Positions 9,335 to 19,404 of a DNA stretch of 64,000 bases are shown in pieces (position 1 is the first letter of the stretch; each line of letters opens with the position of its first letter). The notes below the pieces were generated by a model. That model was not told the origin of the DNA, made no database searches, and was given only the letters and a program-made list of their open reading frames with translations. The stretch lies in the NCBI RefSeq assembly GCF_000186865.1, contig NW_008705574.1, positions 320,282-384,281 of the forward strand, read 5' to 3'. A program made the position numbers and the translations under genes. Source of the stretch: Aureococcus anophagefferens (lineage: Eukaryota > Sar > Pelagophyceae > Pelagomonadales > Pelagomonadaceae).

Positions 9335-11324
9335 TCAGTGGAGTTCGGAGTCGAGGAGCGTGTCGATGGTGCCCTGCCACTCGTGGGGGATGATGGTCCG
9401 GTTCACGCAGGCGGGCCACGTCGTGAGCTTGTCGTAGACGTAGGGCAGGTTCGTGTTCGACGGCGAGATGGCCGTGTAGAACTGCGCGTTCGTGAACGTG
9501 ACGTCCGTCGCCCAGCTGAGGCCCGTGAAGGGCAGCACGTCGTCGGCCTTGTGGCCCGGGCACGTCGTGTTCTGGTAGCACTCGGGCTTGGCGAAGACGT
9601 TCGTCGCGCCCGTCGCGGCCTCCTCGGCCTCGACGGCGGACCAGTCGCAGACGACGCGCGTGTCGCTGAGGACGGACGTGATGTGCGTGTACTCCCAGGT
9701 GTCGTCGAAGGTCATGACGCCCTTGGCGGATAGGAGGCGGATGAGCTGCACGAAGCGCTCGCTGAGGCCGTGGAGCGGCCAGAAGATGGGGTCCTGGGGC
9801 GCCGCGGACGTGAACATCTCGCCCGGGTGGCCCACGTGGCACATCTCCGCGAGCACCTCGTCGTAGGAGAAGCCGATCTGCTTCACGAGGATGGACTCGA
9901 TCTGCGGCACGATGGCCAGGAGGCCCGTCAGGTGGAAGATGTCGAGCGCGGACCGGCCCTTGATGGCCGCGTCGGGGCAGTTGCAGGCGCAGGACTGCTC
10001 GTCCTCGCCCTCGTCGCAGGTGTCCGGGCAGTGCACGAAGCCCTGGCGCCACAGGAACTTGGACCCCAGCAGGAACTGGTCCGCGATGTGCGGCGACGAC
10101 CGCATGTCGTCGACGTGGTCCGCGAGCCGCGCGGCGAAGGACGTGCGGTTCGCCCACCAGTGGCCGCCGAGCATGATGTGGACCATGCCGTGGAGGCCGC
10201 CGTTGAGCTCGGAAGACACCGCGGAGAAGGACAGGTCGGACGTCGTGAGCGTACGACTGGAAGTCCGCGCACGCGGGCATCTGGTAGAGCGCGTCCTCGA
10301 CGCCCATGGTGTACTTGGAGCGCATGAGGTAGGGGATGGGGTTCGTGTTCCAGGGGGAGCGCAGCAGCCCGTAGGGGTTCGTGATGTTCGAGAACGCGCG
10401 CGCCTCCGCGCCCTTCAGGACGGGCGTGTAGGCCCACCGGCCCGTGTTGACGACGTGGTCCTGCTCCGGCGCCGGGCTCGAGTCGCCGAACCAGGCCTCG
10501 TCGAAGAAGACGGACCGGGAGTAGTTCTTGCCGAGGACCGCGTCGACGGTGTAGTCCCAGTAGTGGCTCGCGACCTTCGAGTCCACGGCCTGGAGCGACT
10601 CCTCGAGCTGCATGGTCACGGCGACGTGGTGGTTCAAAAAGCCCGCGTCGTCGTGCCAGTGGTCGCAGGACCGGTCCGCGGCGCCGTACAAGTGCTCCCG
10701 CACCAACCACGCCGCGGACTTGAAATTCGACCCGTACAACTTCTCGCCGTCGGCCTGGGGCGTGCGGTAGACGATGGCCAGCGCGTCGAGGTAGCGCGTG
10801 CGGTCCGCGTCCGTCAGATCCCGGATCTCGCGCCGCACGTAGCGCGCGGTCACGTGGAAGTGGTAGTCGACGTCCGACTCCGACTTCACGGCGACGCGGT
10901 GGAGGCCGAGCTGGACGAAGCGCGCCTCGACCTGGCGGCCGCTCGGGAGGTCGCCCTCGGCGCCGTCCGTGCCCCCGATCTCCCAGCGGATGGACCCCAC
11001 GTTCACCTCCGTCCGCGCGTCCGGGAACGCCAGCGTCAGCCGCGTCTTCACGTGGAGCTCGACCAGGTTCACGTGGCCGTAGAGGCCGTCGCCGATGGGG
11101 ATGCCCAGGCGCTGCTCGTACTCGCTCTGGACGATGAGGCGCGGCTGCGGCGGCGCCACGTCCGTCGCGCTGCGCAGCGACGTCGCGTCGGCGGCCAAAG
11201 ACAGGAGGTTGCCGGCCGGCCGCGCCCCGGAGACGTAGGCCGCCCCGAGGAAGGCGGCCCCGGCGAGCCCGACGGCCGCCAGCAGCGGCGCGGCGTAGGC
11301 CCGCCGCCTCTCGGAGGAGGCCAT
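9335..11324 (-). CDS. Tyrosinase-like protein paralogue with a reading-frame break
   Basis: Paralogue of 4521-6515 on the other strand, with the same N-terminal anchor (M-A-S-S-E-R-R-R start at 11324), pre-domain, CuA region (W-H-D-D-A-G-F-L-N-H-H, then Y-W-D-Y) and CuB (H-G-M-V-H, I-F-W-P-L-H-G). The first frame runs from 11324 to about 10250 and the second to the TGA at 9335. They do not join: the span is one base over a multiple of three, so one base is extra or two are missing near 10250-10254. The paralogue places the join inside its Y-T-L motif, between CuA and CuB. I see no GT-AG pair that would repair it. A sequencing or assembly error is as likely as a real pseudogene, because both halves are well conserved. 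Confidence 0.75.
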
Positions 11325-11596
11325 CAGCACCCGACGGCCCGGGCTGCCCACGACGCTTCAGCCCGAGGGAGTCGTCGTCGATTTGCGGCACTTTGCCAGG
11401 CTACGTATCATAGATCTCGTCCACGTTGCCCCCCCTCGCGCCTCGCCGCGGGTACTTCCGGGGGTCCCAAGGCCGCGGTACCCATCCACGTGGACGATAA
11501 CGAGGGGGCTTACGGAAGACCCGAGATAAGGGGCGGCGCCCCGCCGGCGCCGGCGCGGCGCCGCGCGCGGACGTGCATGCGCTCGTCCTCGCGGCG

Positions 11597-13575
11597 TCAG
11601 CCCGCGCGGACGTGCATGCGGAGGGGCGTCGCCTTCATGGACGCCTCGCCGAGGCCCGAGGCGTCGACGCCCTTGCGCGCGCCCGCGTTGTGGATGGGGC
11701 TGAAGCCGCCGCGGACGCGGCCCCGCGACGGCGCGCCCGACGTGTTCGGCCGGCGGCCGCCCGCCTTCGCGTATGGGTTCGCGCCCGCGCCGCTCGCGGG
11801 GAAGGAGCCGCCGAAGGACTTCGAGAGCTGCTGGAGGTGGTGCGGGTTGCGCTGACTGCGCCCGCCGCCGCGGACGACGGCGTCGGACGTCGGCGGGCGC
11901 CGCCGGCCCGAACCGTCGTGCGCCGGGAACGCCGCGTGGTTCTGCAGGGGCAGGCCCGGCCCCAGGCCCGGCGCGGCCGCGGACCGCGGCGCCGCGGCCG
12001 ACGGCGCCGCCTGCGCCGCCGCGGCCTCGGAGGCCGCGCGCGTCGCCCCGAGGTGCGCCTTGATCCGCGCGTCGAACGCCGCGGCCTGCCGCGCCTTCGA
12101 GCCGTCGCTCTCCGTCGCCGCCGCGACCCGCGACGCGAGGAAGCGGCAGACGGGGTCGCAGGCGTCGATCTGGATCGTCATGCGCGTCTTCTGGCGGTGG
12201 ATCCACTTCTTCGCGTTCGCCTTCTGGAATTCGACGCGGTCCAAAGCCTTCGCGTAGCCCTTCCGGAGCTCCGCGACCTGGCGCTCGGCGTCGTCGGCGA
12301 CGGACGGCGCCGCCGCCGGGCGCGCCGGCGCGCCCGGCCGGGTCCCCTTGGCCGGCGACCGCGCGCGCGGCTGCGAGCCGTTGCTGAAGAGCCGCTTGTC
12401 GCCGCCCTCGTCGCGGCCGGACACGGCGATCTTGGGCATGGCGCCGTCCTGCTGGGCGTCGGGCTCGAAGACGGGCGCCGTGTGGACGAGGCGGCTCTGC
12501 TTCTCCTTGTCGCGCCACTGCCTCGGCGCCGCTCCGTGATCCGCGACCTCCGGCGGCGCGGCGTCCGTCCGCCGCGCGTCGAGCGCGCCGAGCCGCGCGT
12601 CGACCTCCTGCTTGAGCCGCGACTCGTAGGCGGCCCACTCGGCGTCGACGCGCGCGAGCTGCAGCCCGAAGGCGCAGCTCAGGTTGAAGAGCTCGTGCTC
12701 GCGCCACGCGGCCGCCGTCGCCGCGCGCATGCCTGGGCAGGAAAAGGGTGCGAAATTCCCAACTTCAAAGGCTCCTCTCTCGGTCGTTTCCCGCTCGTTT
12801 CGGCTGATTTTTGGACGAGCGGTCATCTCTCGGAGCGCTCTCGAAGCGTGGGTGCTGTTTCCGAAACGCGCGCGCGCGGAACACTCACGTTGAAGCGACG
12901 TTGAATCACCCTTTTCCTGCCCTGGCGCATGCGCCGCTCGGCGTCGTCGAAGCGCCGGTCCGCGTCCGCGTCGTCGCCGCCGGGCGCGGGGCGCGCCGCC
13001 GCCTGCTGCGCCGCCGTCGGCGACGACGCGGAGGGCCAGGCCCAGGACGCGTCGTCGCCGCCGTCCGCGGGCTCCGGCGCCGCGGCGTCGACGGCCGCGC
13101 CGACGTGCTGCGCGACCGCGCGCATGCGCGCGTCGAGCTCCTCGTGGAACCGGGACTGCTCCTGGGCGTGGCGCCGGAAGAGGGACTGCCAGCGCTGCTG
13201 GTTGTAGCGGCTCTGCGTCTCGAAGTAGCGCTTCGTCTCGACGGCGAGGAGCTCGTCGACCTTCGCGAAGGTCGCCGCGGCCTGCTGCGCGGCGCGGCCC
13301 TGGACGTAGTCCGGCCCCATGGCGCAGATCTGCTCCTCCTGGCCCATGAGGTCCTGGAGCTGGGCGCTGAATTTCGACTCGAGCGGCGACTGCTCGATCT
13401 CGAGGTCCATCTTGCGGCGCTCGCGGTACCACTGCTTGCTCCGCCCGAGCAGCGCGCCGGCGGCGGACCAGACGCCGCCGGGCTCGCCGCCGCGGCCGCC
13501 GTACTTCTGGGGGGCCGACCGCAGGCTCCCGTGCTCGCTCGGGCCCAGCAGGCGCAGCCGGTCCGACGCCCGCAT
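11597..13575 (-). CDS. Basic Ala/Arg-rich protein with helical N-terminus, unknown; interrupted by introner intron
   Basis: Two exons: 12933-13575 and 11597-12732, giving 592 residues. The intron 12733-12932 is an introner element plus one copy of its 8-bp duplication; it has a GC donor and AG acceptor. Its removal joins E-R-R to M-R-A-A-T and makes an exact multiple of three. Exon 1 is strongly helical and charged (R-E-R-R-K-M-D-L-E-I-E and later Gln/Glu/Arg stretches) and probably partly coiled coil. Exon 2 has another helical stretch (H-R-Q-K-T-R-M-T-I-Q-I-D-A-C-D), then a disordered basic tail. I do not recognise the family. The start at 13575 is the first ATG after a Cys/Arg-rich frame that looks non-coding. 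It is divergent from RimM. Confidence 0.7.
12725..12932 (-). mobile_element. Introner element (family 2, copy 1) acting as a GC-AG intron
   Basis: The element body is 12733-12924 (192 bp), flanked by perfect 8-bp direct repeats gcatgcgc (12925-12932 and 12725-12732, minus-strand reading). The ends are inverted repeats: cagggcaggaaaagggtg and, read inward from the other end, ctgggcaggaaaagggtg. Removing one duplication plus the element restores the frame exactly, with donor GC supplied by the duplication and acceptor AG by the element end. It shares most of its sequence, in the same orientation relative to the gene, with the copy at 62023-62214, and the core tccaaaaatcagccgaa with family 1. 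Confidence 0.9.
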
Positions 13576-13807
13576 GGCGTGTGCTCCCGGCGCGCGCCTC
13601 GAGCGCGCGCGCGCCTTTTGAGGGCGGCGCCGGGGCGGCGCGCGCGGAACCGTGCGGCGGTGCGACGATCGCGCAAGGCGGCCCGCGGCCTCGACGAGGT
13701 CGCGCCCCGCGCCGGACACGCGACGGACGCCGGGACAGCCCCGACCGCCGTCCGCTGCGGGCTCCAGGGCAGCGTCGACGTGTGGTCGATTGTTGCTGGT
13801 AGGAGCG

Positions 13808-14881
13808 ATGTTCGCGCTGTTGAGGCCGCGGGCGCGGGCCATGTTCGCGCTGTTGAGTCTGCTCGCGTCCGCCCTCGGCCTCCAGGGCTCGCACCGCCGC
13901 GCGCCGCGCCGCGGCCCCGGCCCGCTGGCCGTCAAGGAGTCGACGGACATGGACGCGCTCCTGCGGTCCGTCGTCGGCGCCGGCACGGGCATGGGCGCCC
14001 GGCGCCGCGGCAAGGGCTCCCACGTGAACAAGTACCGCAAAGCAGCCGAGGACGCCGAGGACCCCTGGGCCGCCGCCGTCGCGCGGGCCGAGCGCGGCGA
14101 GGCCGCGGCCGCGAACGCGACGGCCGCGCCGAGCTACGCGCTGCGCGCGACGTGCTTCGCGGAGGGCGCCGCTCTGGCGCGCGCGCGGCCGAAGTCCGGC
14201 GCCGCGCCGGGCGCGGTGCTGGACTTCGACGCCCGGGACCCGTCGACCTTCGGGTTCGCGGAGCTCGGCACGGTCGTCGGCGCGCACGGCGTCCGGGGCG
14301 GCCTCCGCGTCAACTGCTACGAGGGCGACGGCGCGGCGCTCCTGTCCCCGGGCCTGCGGCACCTGCGCCTCGCGTCGCGGCGGTCGCCGCGGCCCGTCGT
14401 CGTCGCCGCCGCCCGCGAGCTCAAGCGCCTCGGCGCGAAGACGCGGTTCGTCGTCGAGCTCGCCGGCTTGCGCGCGCGCGACGAGGCCGCGGCGCTCCGG
14501 GGCGCGACGCTCTACGCGCGGGACGTCGACGCGGCCTTCGAGCGCGGCGGCCCGCCGCCCGAGGACGATGCCTACGCGCCGTCGAAGCGTTTGTTGGGCC
14601 TGCGGTGCGTCGACGCGAACACGGGAAACGACGTGGGCGCGGTCTTCGACGTGCTCGACCCCAACGAGGGGCAGCGGCTCGCGCACTCGCTCCTCGAGAT
14701 CGAGCTCGCGGCGGACCCGTCTTTGCACTGCCTCGTGCCCCTCGCGCCCGAGTGCCTGCCCGACGTCGGCGCGGACGTCGTGACGGTCGCCGCGCCGCCG
14801 GGGCTCCTCGACCTCGCCTTCAAATACGAGCCGCCGCCGCCCATCATCAAGGGCCTGCTCGAGCCGCCGGCGGGGGTCTAA
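13808..14881 (+). CDS. rimM: RimM-like ribosome maturation factor, plastid-targeted
   Basis: 357 residues from the ATG at 13808; a second ATG at 13841 repeats the same 17-bp sequence and gives a tighter signal peptide (M-F-A-L-L-S-L-L-A-S-A-L-G). RimM helps mature the 30S subunit around the 16S rRNA 3' domain and ribosomal protein uS19. Here the RimM core follows an N-terminal extension of about 140 residues: F-A-E-L-G-T-V-V-G-A-H-G-V-R-G-G-L-R-V is the N-terminal barrel motif, and the C-terminal PRC-barrel part ends V-A-A-P-P-G-L-L-D-L. The bacterial type and the presequence suggest a plastid role. It is divergent from the gene starting at 13575, 232 bp away, and convergent with the gene ending at 14913. 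Confidence 0.85.
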   Translation: MFALLRPRARAMFALLSLLASALGLQGSHRRAPRRGPGPLAVKESTDMDALLRSVVGAGTGMGARRRGKGSHVNKYRKAAEDAEDPWAAAVARAERGEAAAANATAAPSYALRATCFAEGAALARARPKSGAAPGAVLDFDARDPSTFGFAELGTVVGAHGVRGGLRVNCYEGDGAALLSPGLRHLRLASRRSPRPVVVAAARELKRLGAKTRFVVELAGLRARDEAAALRGATLYARDVDAAFERGGPPPEDDAYAPSKRLLGLRCVDANTGNDVGAVFDVLDPNEGQRLAHSLLEIELAADPSLHCLVPLAPECLPDVGADVVTVAAPPGLLDLAFKYEPPPPIIKGLLEPPAGV

Positions 14882-14912
14882 CTCTAGCTCGGGCCGTCGG
14901 TGTAGAACCGGC

Positions 14913-15875
14913 TTAGCGGGGGCTCATGAGCTTCGCGTTCTTGCGGCGGCTCCTCGCGAGCGCGGCGGCGACGTTGGGGGGCATGGCCGTGATCTTCAGG
15001 CCCGGGCTCTCGAACCACTGGTTTCCGTCGTAGACGAACCAGGGCGCGGCGATCTCGTCGGGCCGGTCCGCGGCGTCGTAGTCCGACGACGCGCCGGCGG
15101 ACGTCTTCGACACGGACGACCCGAGGAACCAGAGCGTGCCCTTGCCGGCGATGGCGACGCGGAAGAGGTAGGCGCCGAGCTGCTCGCCGGGCGACTCGAC
15201 GATGCGCCGGTAGACGACGTCCGCGTCGCCCGCGGGCGCCGCCTCCTCGTAGAGGCCCGCGCGCCACCGCTGGGGCCCCGCGGCCTCGGGCAGGCTCACG
15301 TAGACGATGCGCGCCAGGTCGCCGCTTCCCGCGCGCGCCGTCGGCGGCGCGCCGCAGCGCGCGGCCCGGGCCACGGACACGACCTGGCGCACGTCGCCGT
15401 CGAGCATGCGCGACGCCACCACCGCCGCGGCCTCGTCGTGCAGCCCCGCGCGCCGCGCCGTCGCCCGGAGCACGCCCTGCGTCGCCTCCAGCGCCGCGGC
15501 GCCCGCCGCGACGAGCGCGCGCACGTTCGCGTCGCGGCTCGCGAGCGACCGCGCGACGAGATCCGCGGCTTCGCGGCTCGCGCCCATGGCCGCGGCGCCC
15601 GCGGCGAAGGCGCGGACGGCCTCGCGCGTCGCCGCCTCCGCCGACGCCCTGCGCTTCTCGGCGCCCCGGGCGGCCTGGACGATCTCGATGAAGTCCGGCG
15701 CCCGGACCGCCGACGCGATGGACGCGGCGTAGAAGGACTCGCGGTAGGGCGGGAAGGTCTCGACGCCCCGGAGCACGACGTCGGCGAGGCTCGCGTGGTC
15801 CGGGCCCGCGGCGGGGCCGTCGTCGACGCGCAGGCCCGCCAGGCGCGACGCCGCGTGGCTCTGGAGCGCGGCCAT
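14913..15875 (-). CDS. Hypothetical protein, Ala-rich helical N-half
   Basis: 320 residues from the ATG at 15875; the frame runs further up only to a GTG at 15905. I do not recognise it. Residues 1-190 are Ala-rich and predicted mostly helical. The C-terminal 130 residues look globular, with Trp/Tyr-rich strands (P-Q-R-W-R-A-G-L-Y, G-T-L-W-F-L-G-S-S, A-P-W-F-V-Y-D-G-N-Q-W-F). There is no signal peptide or membrane segment. Its stop lies 31 bp from the RimM stop, and its start is 106 bp from the divergent SAM-domain gene. Confidence 0.6.
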   Translation of the reverse strand: MAALQSHAASRLAGLRVDDGPAAGPDHASLADVVLRGVETFPPYRESFYAASIASAVRAPDFIEIVQAARGAEKRRASAEAATREAVRAFAAGAAAMGASREAADLVARSLASRDANVRALVAAGAAALEATQGVLRATARRAGLHDEAAAVVASRMLDGDVRQVVSVARAARCGAPPTARAGSGDLARIVYVSLPEAAGPQRWRAGLYEEAAPAGDADVVYRRIVESPGEQLGAYLFRVAIAGKGTLWFLGSSVSKTSAGASSDYDAADRPDEIAAPWFVYDGNQWFESPGLKITAMPPNVAAALARSRRKNAKLMSPR

Positions 15876-15981
15876 CCTCGGCTGCCCCAACCGGTTCCGG
15901 TGCACGATCGGCCCGCCCGGGAGTTACCGGAAACCTCATTCAAACGGATGCGTCATTCGACATCGATAAGGCTGAAGAACG

Positions 15982-16844
15982 ATGCCCCCGGGCAGCCCGC
16001 CCCAGCGCCCCCTTGCCGAGCCGGAACCAACGTCGCCGCGGCCGCGGCGCCTCTCGTCGTCGGGCGCGAAGCAGTCGTCGCCGTCGCGCCTGCTCGCGAA
16101 GCCGCCGCCGCGCTTATCGTTCGACCGGGGCAGCTTCGAGTCCCGCCGCCGGCCGAACCGCTTCGACTACGAGCCGGCGACGCCGACGATCCAAGAGGAC
16201 GAGGCGCCGCCGACCTTCGTCGGCTGCTCCGCGGGCGCCAGGGACGACGGCTTCGCGGGCATCGCGTGCGGGGCGGGGCTGAGCGCGGACCGGGGCATCG
16301 CGTGCGGGGCCGGACTCTCCGCGGACCGCGACGCCCGGGGCACGTACGAGTCCTACGAGTCCTTCGACGAGGCGCGACGGCGCGTCCATGTGCTTGATCC
16401 GCCGAAACCCCCCACCGTCCTCCGCCGTAGGCCCTGTCCATCCGCCGCAGCTTCGACACGGCCCTGTCGACGCCGCGCGCCACGTTCGACTCCGAGCTCG
16501 CGTCGTCGCCGCTGCGGTCGCGCGACGACGCGTTCCTCGAGAGCGCCTACGAGCGCTACCGGATCCAGGTCGACACGGTCGCGCTCCGCGCCCAGCGGCC
16601 GGCGCCGTCTACGTACGCCGAGGCCGTCGACATCGACTTGCCGGACATCCTGCGGAACGGCGCGCGCCCGAACGGCGACGCGACGAAATTGGACGTCTTC
16701 CTGCGGCTCCGGGGCCTCGAGCGCCACGCCGACGCGCTCTACCAGATGGGCGCGCGCACGGTCAACGACCTCGCCTTCCTCGAGGACGACGACTTCGACG
16801 CCATCGGCCTCGCCAAGGCCGACGTCCGCGTCCACGTGCAGTAG
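15982..16844 (+). CDS. SAM-domain protein with disordered N-terminus
   Basis: Two exons, 15982-16383 and 16431-16844, join in phase 0 to give 271 residues. The 47-bp intron has GT (gtccat) and AG (ccgtag) ends. The N-terminal 135 residues are Pro/Ser/Arg-rich and include a 12-residue tandem duplication (G-I-A-C-G-A-G-L-S-A-D-R twice, 36 bp each). The last 65 residues form a sterile alpha motif: L-D-V-F-L-R-L-R-G-L-E-R-H-A-D-A-L, then D-L-A-F-L-E-D-D-D-F-D-A-I-G-L. SAM domains mediate protein-protein or RNA contacts; the partner is unknown. Without the intron the frame diverges and loses the SAM domain, which supports the splice. Confidence 0.75.
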
Positions 16845-16926
16845 GACGGTCGTAAGTGCGCCCGACGCGTCCGCCACTCACACATCCGCGAGAGAAGGTT
16901 AAGGGTCCGGACAGTCCGCGCGGCGT

Positions 16927-17361
16927 CTACGAGCGCGGCTTCTCCTTCTTCTCCTTGTAGAGCGCGAGGAGCGACACGCCGGCGACCTTGGCGATCTTGA
17001 AGCGGACGCCGGGGATGTCGCCGACGGCGTGGCCGCGGCGGCCGAAGCCCGCGACGAGGACCTCGTCGTTCTCGTCGACGTAGTTGAGGCAGCCGTCGCG
17101 GGGCACGAACGCCGCGATCTTCTTGCCGTTCTTGATGAGCTGCACGCGCACGCACTTGCGGATGGCGCTGTTGGGCTGCTTGGCCTCGATGCCGATCTTC
17201 TCGAGCACGATGCCCTTGGCGTGCGACGCGCCGCCGAAGGGCTTCGCGTACTGCGAGATGTTGTGGCTCTTCGCGTAGGCCTTGTTCGCCCACTTCTGCT
17301 CGCGGCGGTGCGTCTTGAGCTTGCGCCCGGCGCGGAGCCCATTCGGTTTGCCCTTGCCCAT
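16927..17361 (-). CDS. RPS23: Cytosolic ribosomal protein uS12 (RPS23)
   Basis: 144 residues, close to the 143 of other eukaryotes. It starts [15 protein letters not shown] and carries the decoding-centre loop K-Q-P-N-S-A-I-R-K, the conserved V-P-R-D-G-C-L-N-Y and the end K-E-K-K-E-K-P-R-S. uS12 sits in the small-subunit decoding site and affects translational accuracy; the Pro in Q-P-N-S is the one hydroxylated by OGFOD1-type enzymes in other eukaryotes. There are no introns. Codon use is strongly GC3-biased, as expected for a highly expressed gene. It is convergent with the SAM-domain gene (82 bp). Confidence 0.98.
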   Translation of the reverse strand: MGKGKPNGLRAGRKLKTHRREQKWANKAYAKSHNISQYAKPFGGASHAKGIVLEKIGIEAKQPNSAIRKCVRVQLIKNGKKIAAFVPRDGCLNYVDENDEVLVAGFGRRGHAVGDIPGVRFKIAKVAGVSLLALYKEKKEKPRS

Positions 17362-17909
17362 CTTGACCTAAGGGATGGGTGGGGTGATCGGGCGGCGGCG
17401 AGAGAGCGAGAGCGATAACGCGCGCGCGGCCGCGGAAGCGGGGGGACGCCCCGCCCGGCCGCCGAGCCGCCGCCGGCGCCGCGCCGACGTGCCGCGGACA
17501 TAAACATGCGTGCGCGAGGCCCAGCGCGTCGCGGCCGCCCGGCGCGCGGCTCCGAGGAGCGCGCGGCGCAGGAGAGCGGCGACGGCGGTCTAGGGCGTCG
17601 GCGCGCGGCAAATTTTTCGTCGCGGCGCGTCGTCACGGCGTCGGCGGCGTCTCCGGCGGTGGCAGAGCGTCCAGGAAATTTCAGCGGCGCGCGTCGGGCG
17701 GCGCATTGCGGGACGCGGAGCTCGCACAGTCGATGAGCGAGCAGCGATACAACACGAGAGCGAGCAGCCCGCGATTTACCCCGGCGAAACTTTGGCCGGG
17801 GGTCGCCTCGGTAAATCCAAACCTCACGAATCCCGCTAATCTTGCGTTATCTGCCGCGGTCCGCTCGCCTCTCACTGTCCGCTGCCCCCGCGCTGTTGCG
17901 ATAGCCAAG
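17362..17909. other. 548-bp divergent intergenic region
   Basis: Lies between the uS12 start and the EGF-glycoprotein start, both probably highly expressed. No convincing gene is present: the open frames are Arg/Ala shadows. It is GC-rich near uS12 and less so near 17.74-17.88 kb. An inverted repeat gatttacc / ggtaaatc lies at 17773-17780 and 17810-17817, with a 29-bp loop. Presumably it holds both promoters and 5' UTRs. Confidence 0.6.
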
Positions 17910-19325
17910 ATGATGCGCCTCCTCTCCCTCGCCCTCGCCCTCGGGCTCGCGGCGGCCTCGTGCCCCAACTCCTGCTCCGGCCACGGCACCTGCGGCAGCG
18001 ACGACACCTGCACCTGCTACCAGGACTGGGTCATGGGCGACCAGGAGGGCGGCGACTGCTCGGACCGCAAGTGCCCCTACCAGGTCGCCTGGTCCGCGTC
18101 CCCGGACCGCGACGGCAACATCCACACCTACGCCGAGTGCGCCGGCGTCGGCATCTGCGACCGCTCCACGGGCGACTGCGAGTGCTTCGAGGGCTACACG
18201 GGCAAGGGCTGCGGCATCCAGACGTGCCCGAACGACTGCTCCGGCCACGGCGCCTGCACCTACGCCGAGGACGCGCCCTTCGGCACGGTCTGGGGCGACT
18301 ACTACACGGCCAAGTCCAACTCCCTCACGGGCCTCGGCACGGACCCGGTCACGCTCGCGCAGGCGCCCGCGTGGGACTCGGGCAAGGTCAAACTGTGCGT
18401 CTGCGAGCCGGGCTACACGGACATCGACTGCTCGCGCCGCATGTGCCCCAAGGGCAACGACGTCCTCGACGAGCGCCTCAACCTCGTCACGGCCCTCAAG
18501 TACCAGGTCCAGAACGTGACGCTCATCGCCGCGGGCGAGACGGGCGACGGCATCACCTACAACCCCTCCGGCGAGGTCTGCAACGGCGGCTTCGGCGACA
18601 GCACCAACGGCGGCTGGTATGGCAAGTACGAGTCCAACAACTGGGCCCGGGGCGCCACGTCCATCGCCGGCTTCAACGGCCAGAACAGCGACAACTGGGA
18701 CCCGGACTGCTTCAAGGACTTCCTCAACAAGTCCTTCGCGCTCACCTTCACGTCGAAGATGAACCAGTCCTACACGACCAAGCCCCTCGTCCTCAACGAG
18801 ACGAACGTCTTCAACATCTCCAAGGCCTTCTCCGGCGACGTGCGCAAGGCGCTCGTCGAGCTCCCGAACTACGTCATCGACGACGTCGACGTCGACTGCT
18901 CGCTCCAGTACGTGCACCAGAACCTGACGTCGCTCTACCCGGCCCTCTCCTGCCTCGTCGCCTTCACGGGCGACACGGTCATGGGCCCCCAGTACCTCCT
19001 CGAGGTCGAGACCGACGAGTGCCTCGACGGCTGCACGCCCAAGCTCGAGAACCCCGTCTCGCTCAAGTCGCACTCGCGCGCGAACATCACGGGCGGCGTC
19101 ATCGGCGGCAACACCCAGAAGATGGGCACGGCCCCGTTCCTCCAGTACAAGGGCAACGTCACGTCCATGCCCGACATCTTCTCCTTCGTCAAGGAGCAGG
19201 TCACGGCGGACTACAACTCCTACGAGTGCGGCCGCCGCGGCAAGTGCGACTACTCTACGGGCGAGTGCGAGTGCTTCGAGGGCTACATGGGCGACCGCTG
19301 CCAGATGCAGACCGCGCTCATCTAG
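17910..19325 (+). CDS. Secreted EGF-repeat glycoprotein, SIG1/mastigoneme-like
   Basis: 471 residues from the ATG at 17910, with a second ATG directly after it; the longer frame upstream has no signal sequence. The signal peptide is [14 protein letters not shown]. The mature N-terminus begins with EGF-like modules of the stramenopile type ([11 protein letters not shown], then D-C-S-D-R-K-C-P and [16 protein letters not shown]), repeated to about residue 190. A central non-EGF domain has about six N-x-S/T sites, and a final EGF module lies near the C-terminus ([13 protein letters not shown]). This layout resembles the SIG1/Ocm proteins of heterokont flagellar mastigonemes, from memory of the family. 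Strong GC3 bias suggests high expression. Confidence 0.8.
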   Translation: MMRLLSLALALGLAAASCPNSCSGHGTCGSDDTCTCYQDWVMGDQEGGDCSDRKCPYQVAWSASPDRDGNIHTYAECAGVGICDRSTGDCECFEGYTGKGCGIQTCPNDCSGHGACTYAEDAPFGTVWGDYYTAKSNSLTGLGTDPVTLAQAPAWDSGKVKLCVCEPGYTDIDCSRRMCPKGNDVLDERLNLVTALKYQVQNVTLIAAGETGDGITYNPSGEVCNGGFGDSTNGGWYGKYESNNWARGATSIAGFNGQNSDNWDPDCFKDFLNKSFALTFTSKMNQSYTTKPLVLNETNVFNISKAFSGDVRKALVELPNYVIDDVDVDCSLQYVHQNLTSLYPALSCLVAFTGDTVMGPQYLLEVETDECLDGCTPKLENPVSLKSHSRANITGGVIGGNTQKMGTAPFLQYKGNVTSMPDIFSFVKEQVTADYNSYECGRRGKCDYSTGECECFEGYMGDRCQMQTALI

Positions 19326-19404
19326 GCGGCCGCCGGACGCCCGAAAGGCCCCGCGTCGGCGCACCGCGACGCGTTCGCGCGTGCGCGCGGGATGGCGACT
19401 AAGA

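Noticed and set aside
9335..11324. In-frame UGA (selenocysteine) as the cause of the tyrosinase break
   Set aside because: The break is a shift of reading frame, not a stop codon in frame.
16384..16430. Introner origin for the SAM-gene intron, and for the introns at 28194-28261 and 52286-52352
   Set aside because: No direct repeat at their borders and no similarity to the elements.
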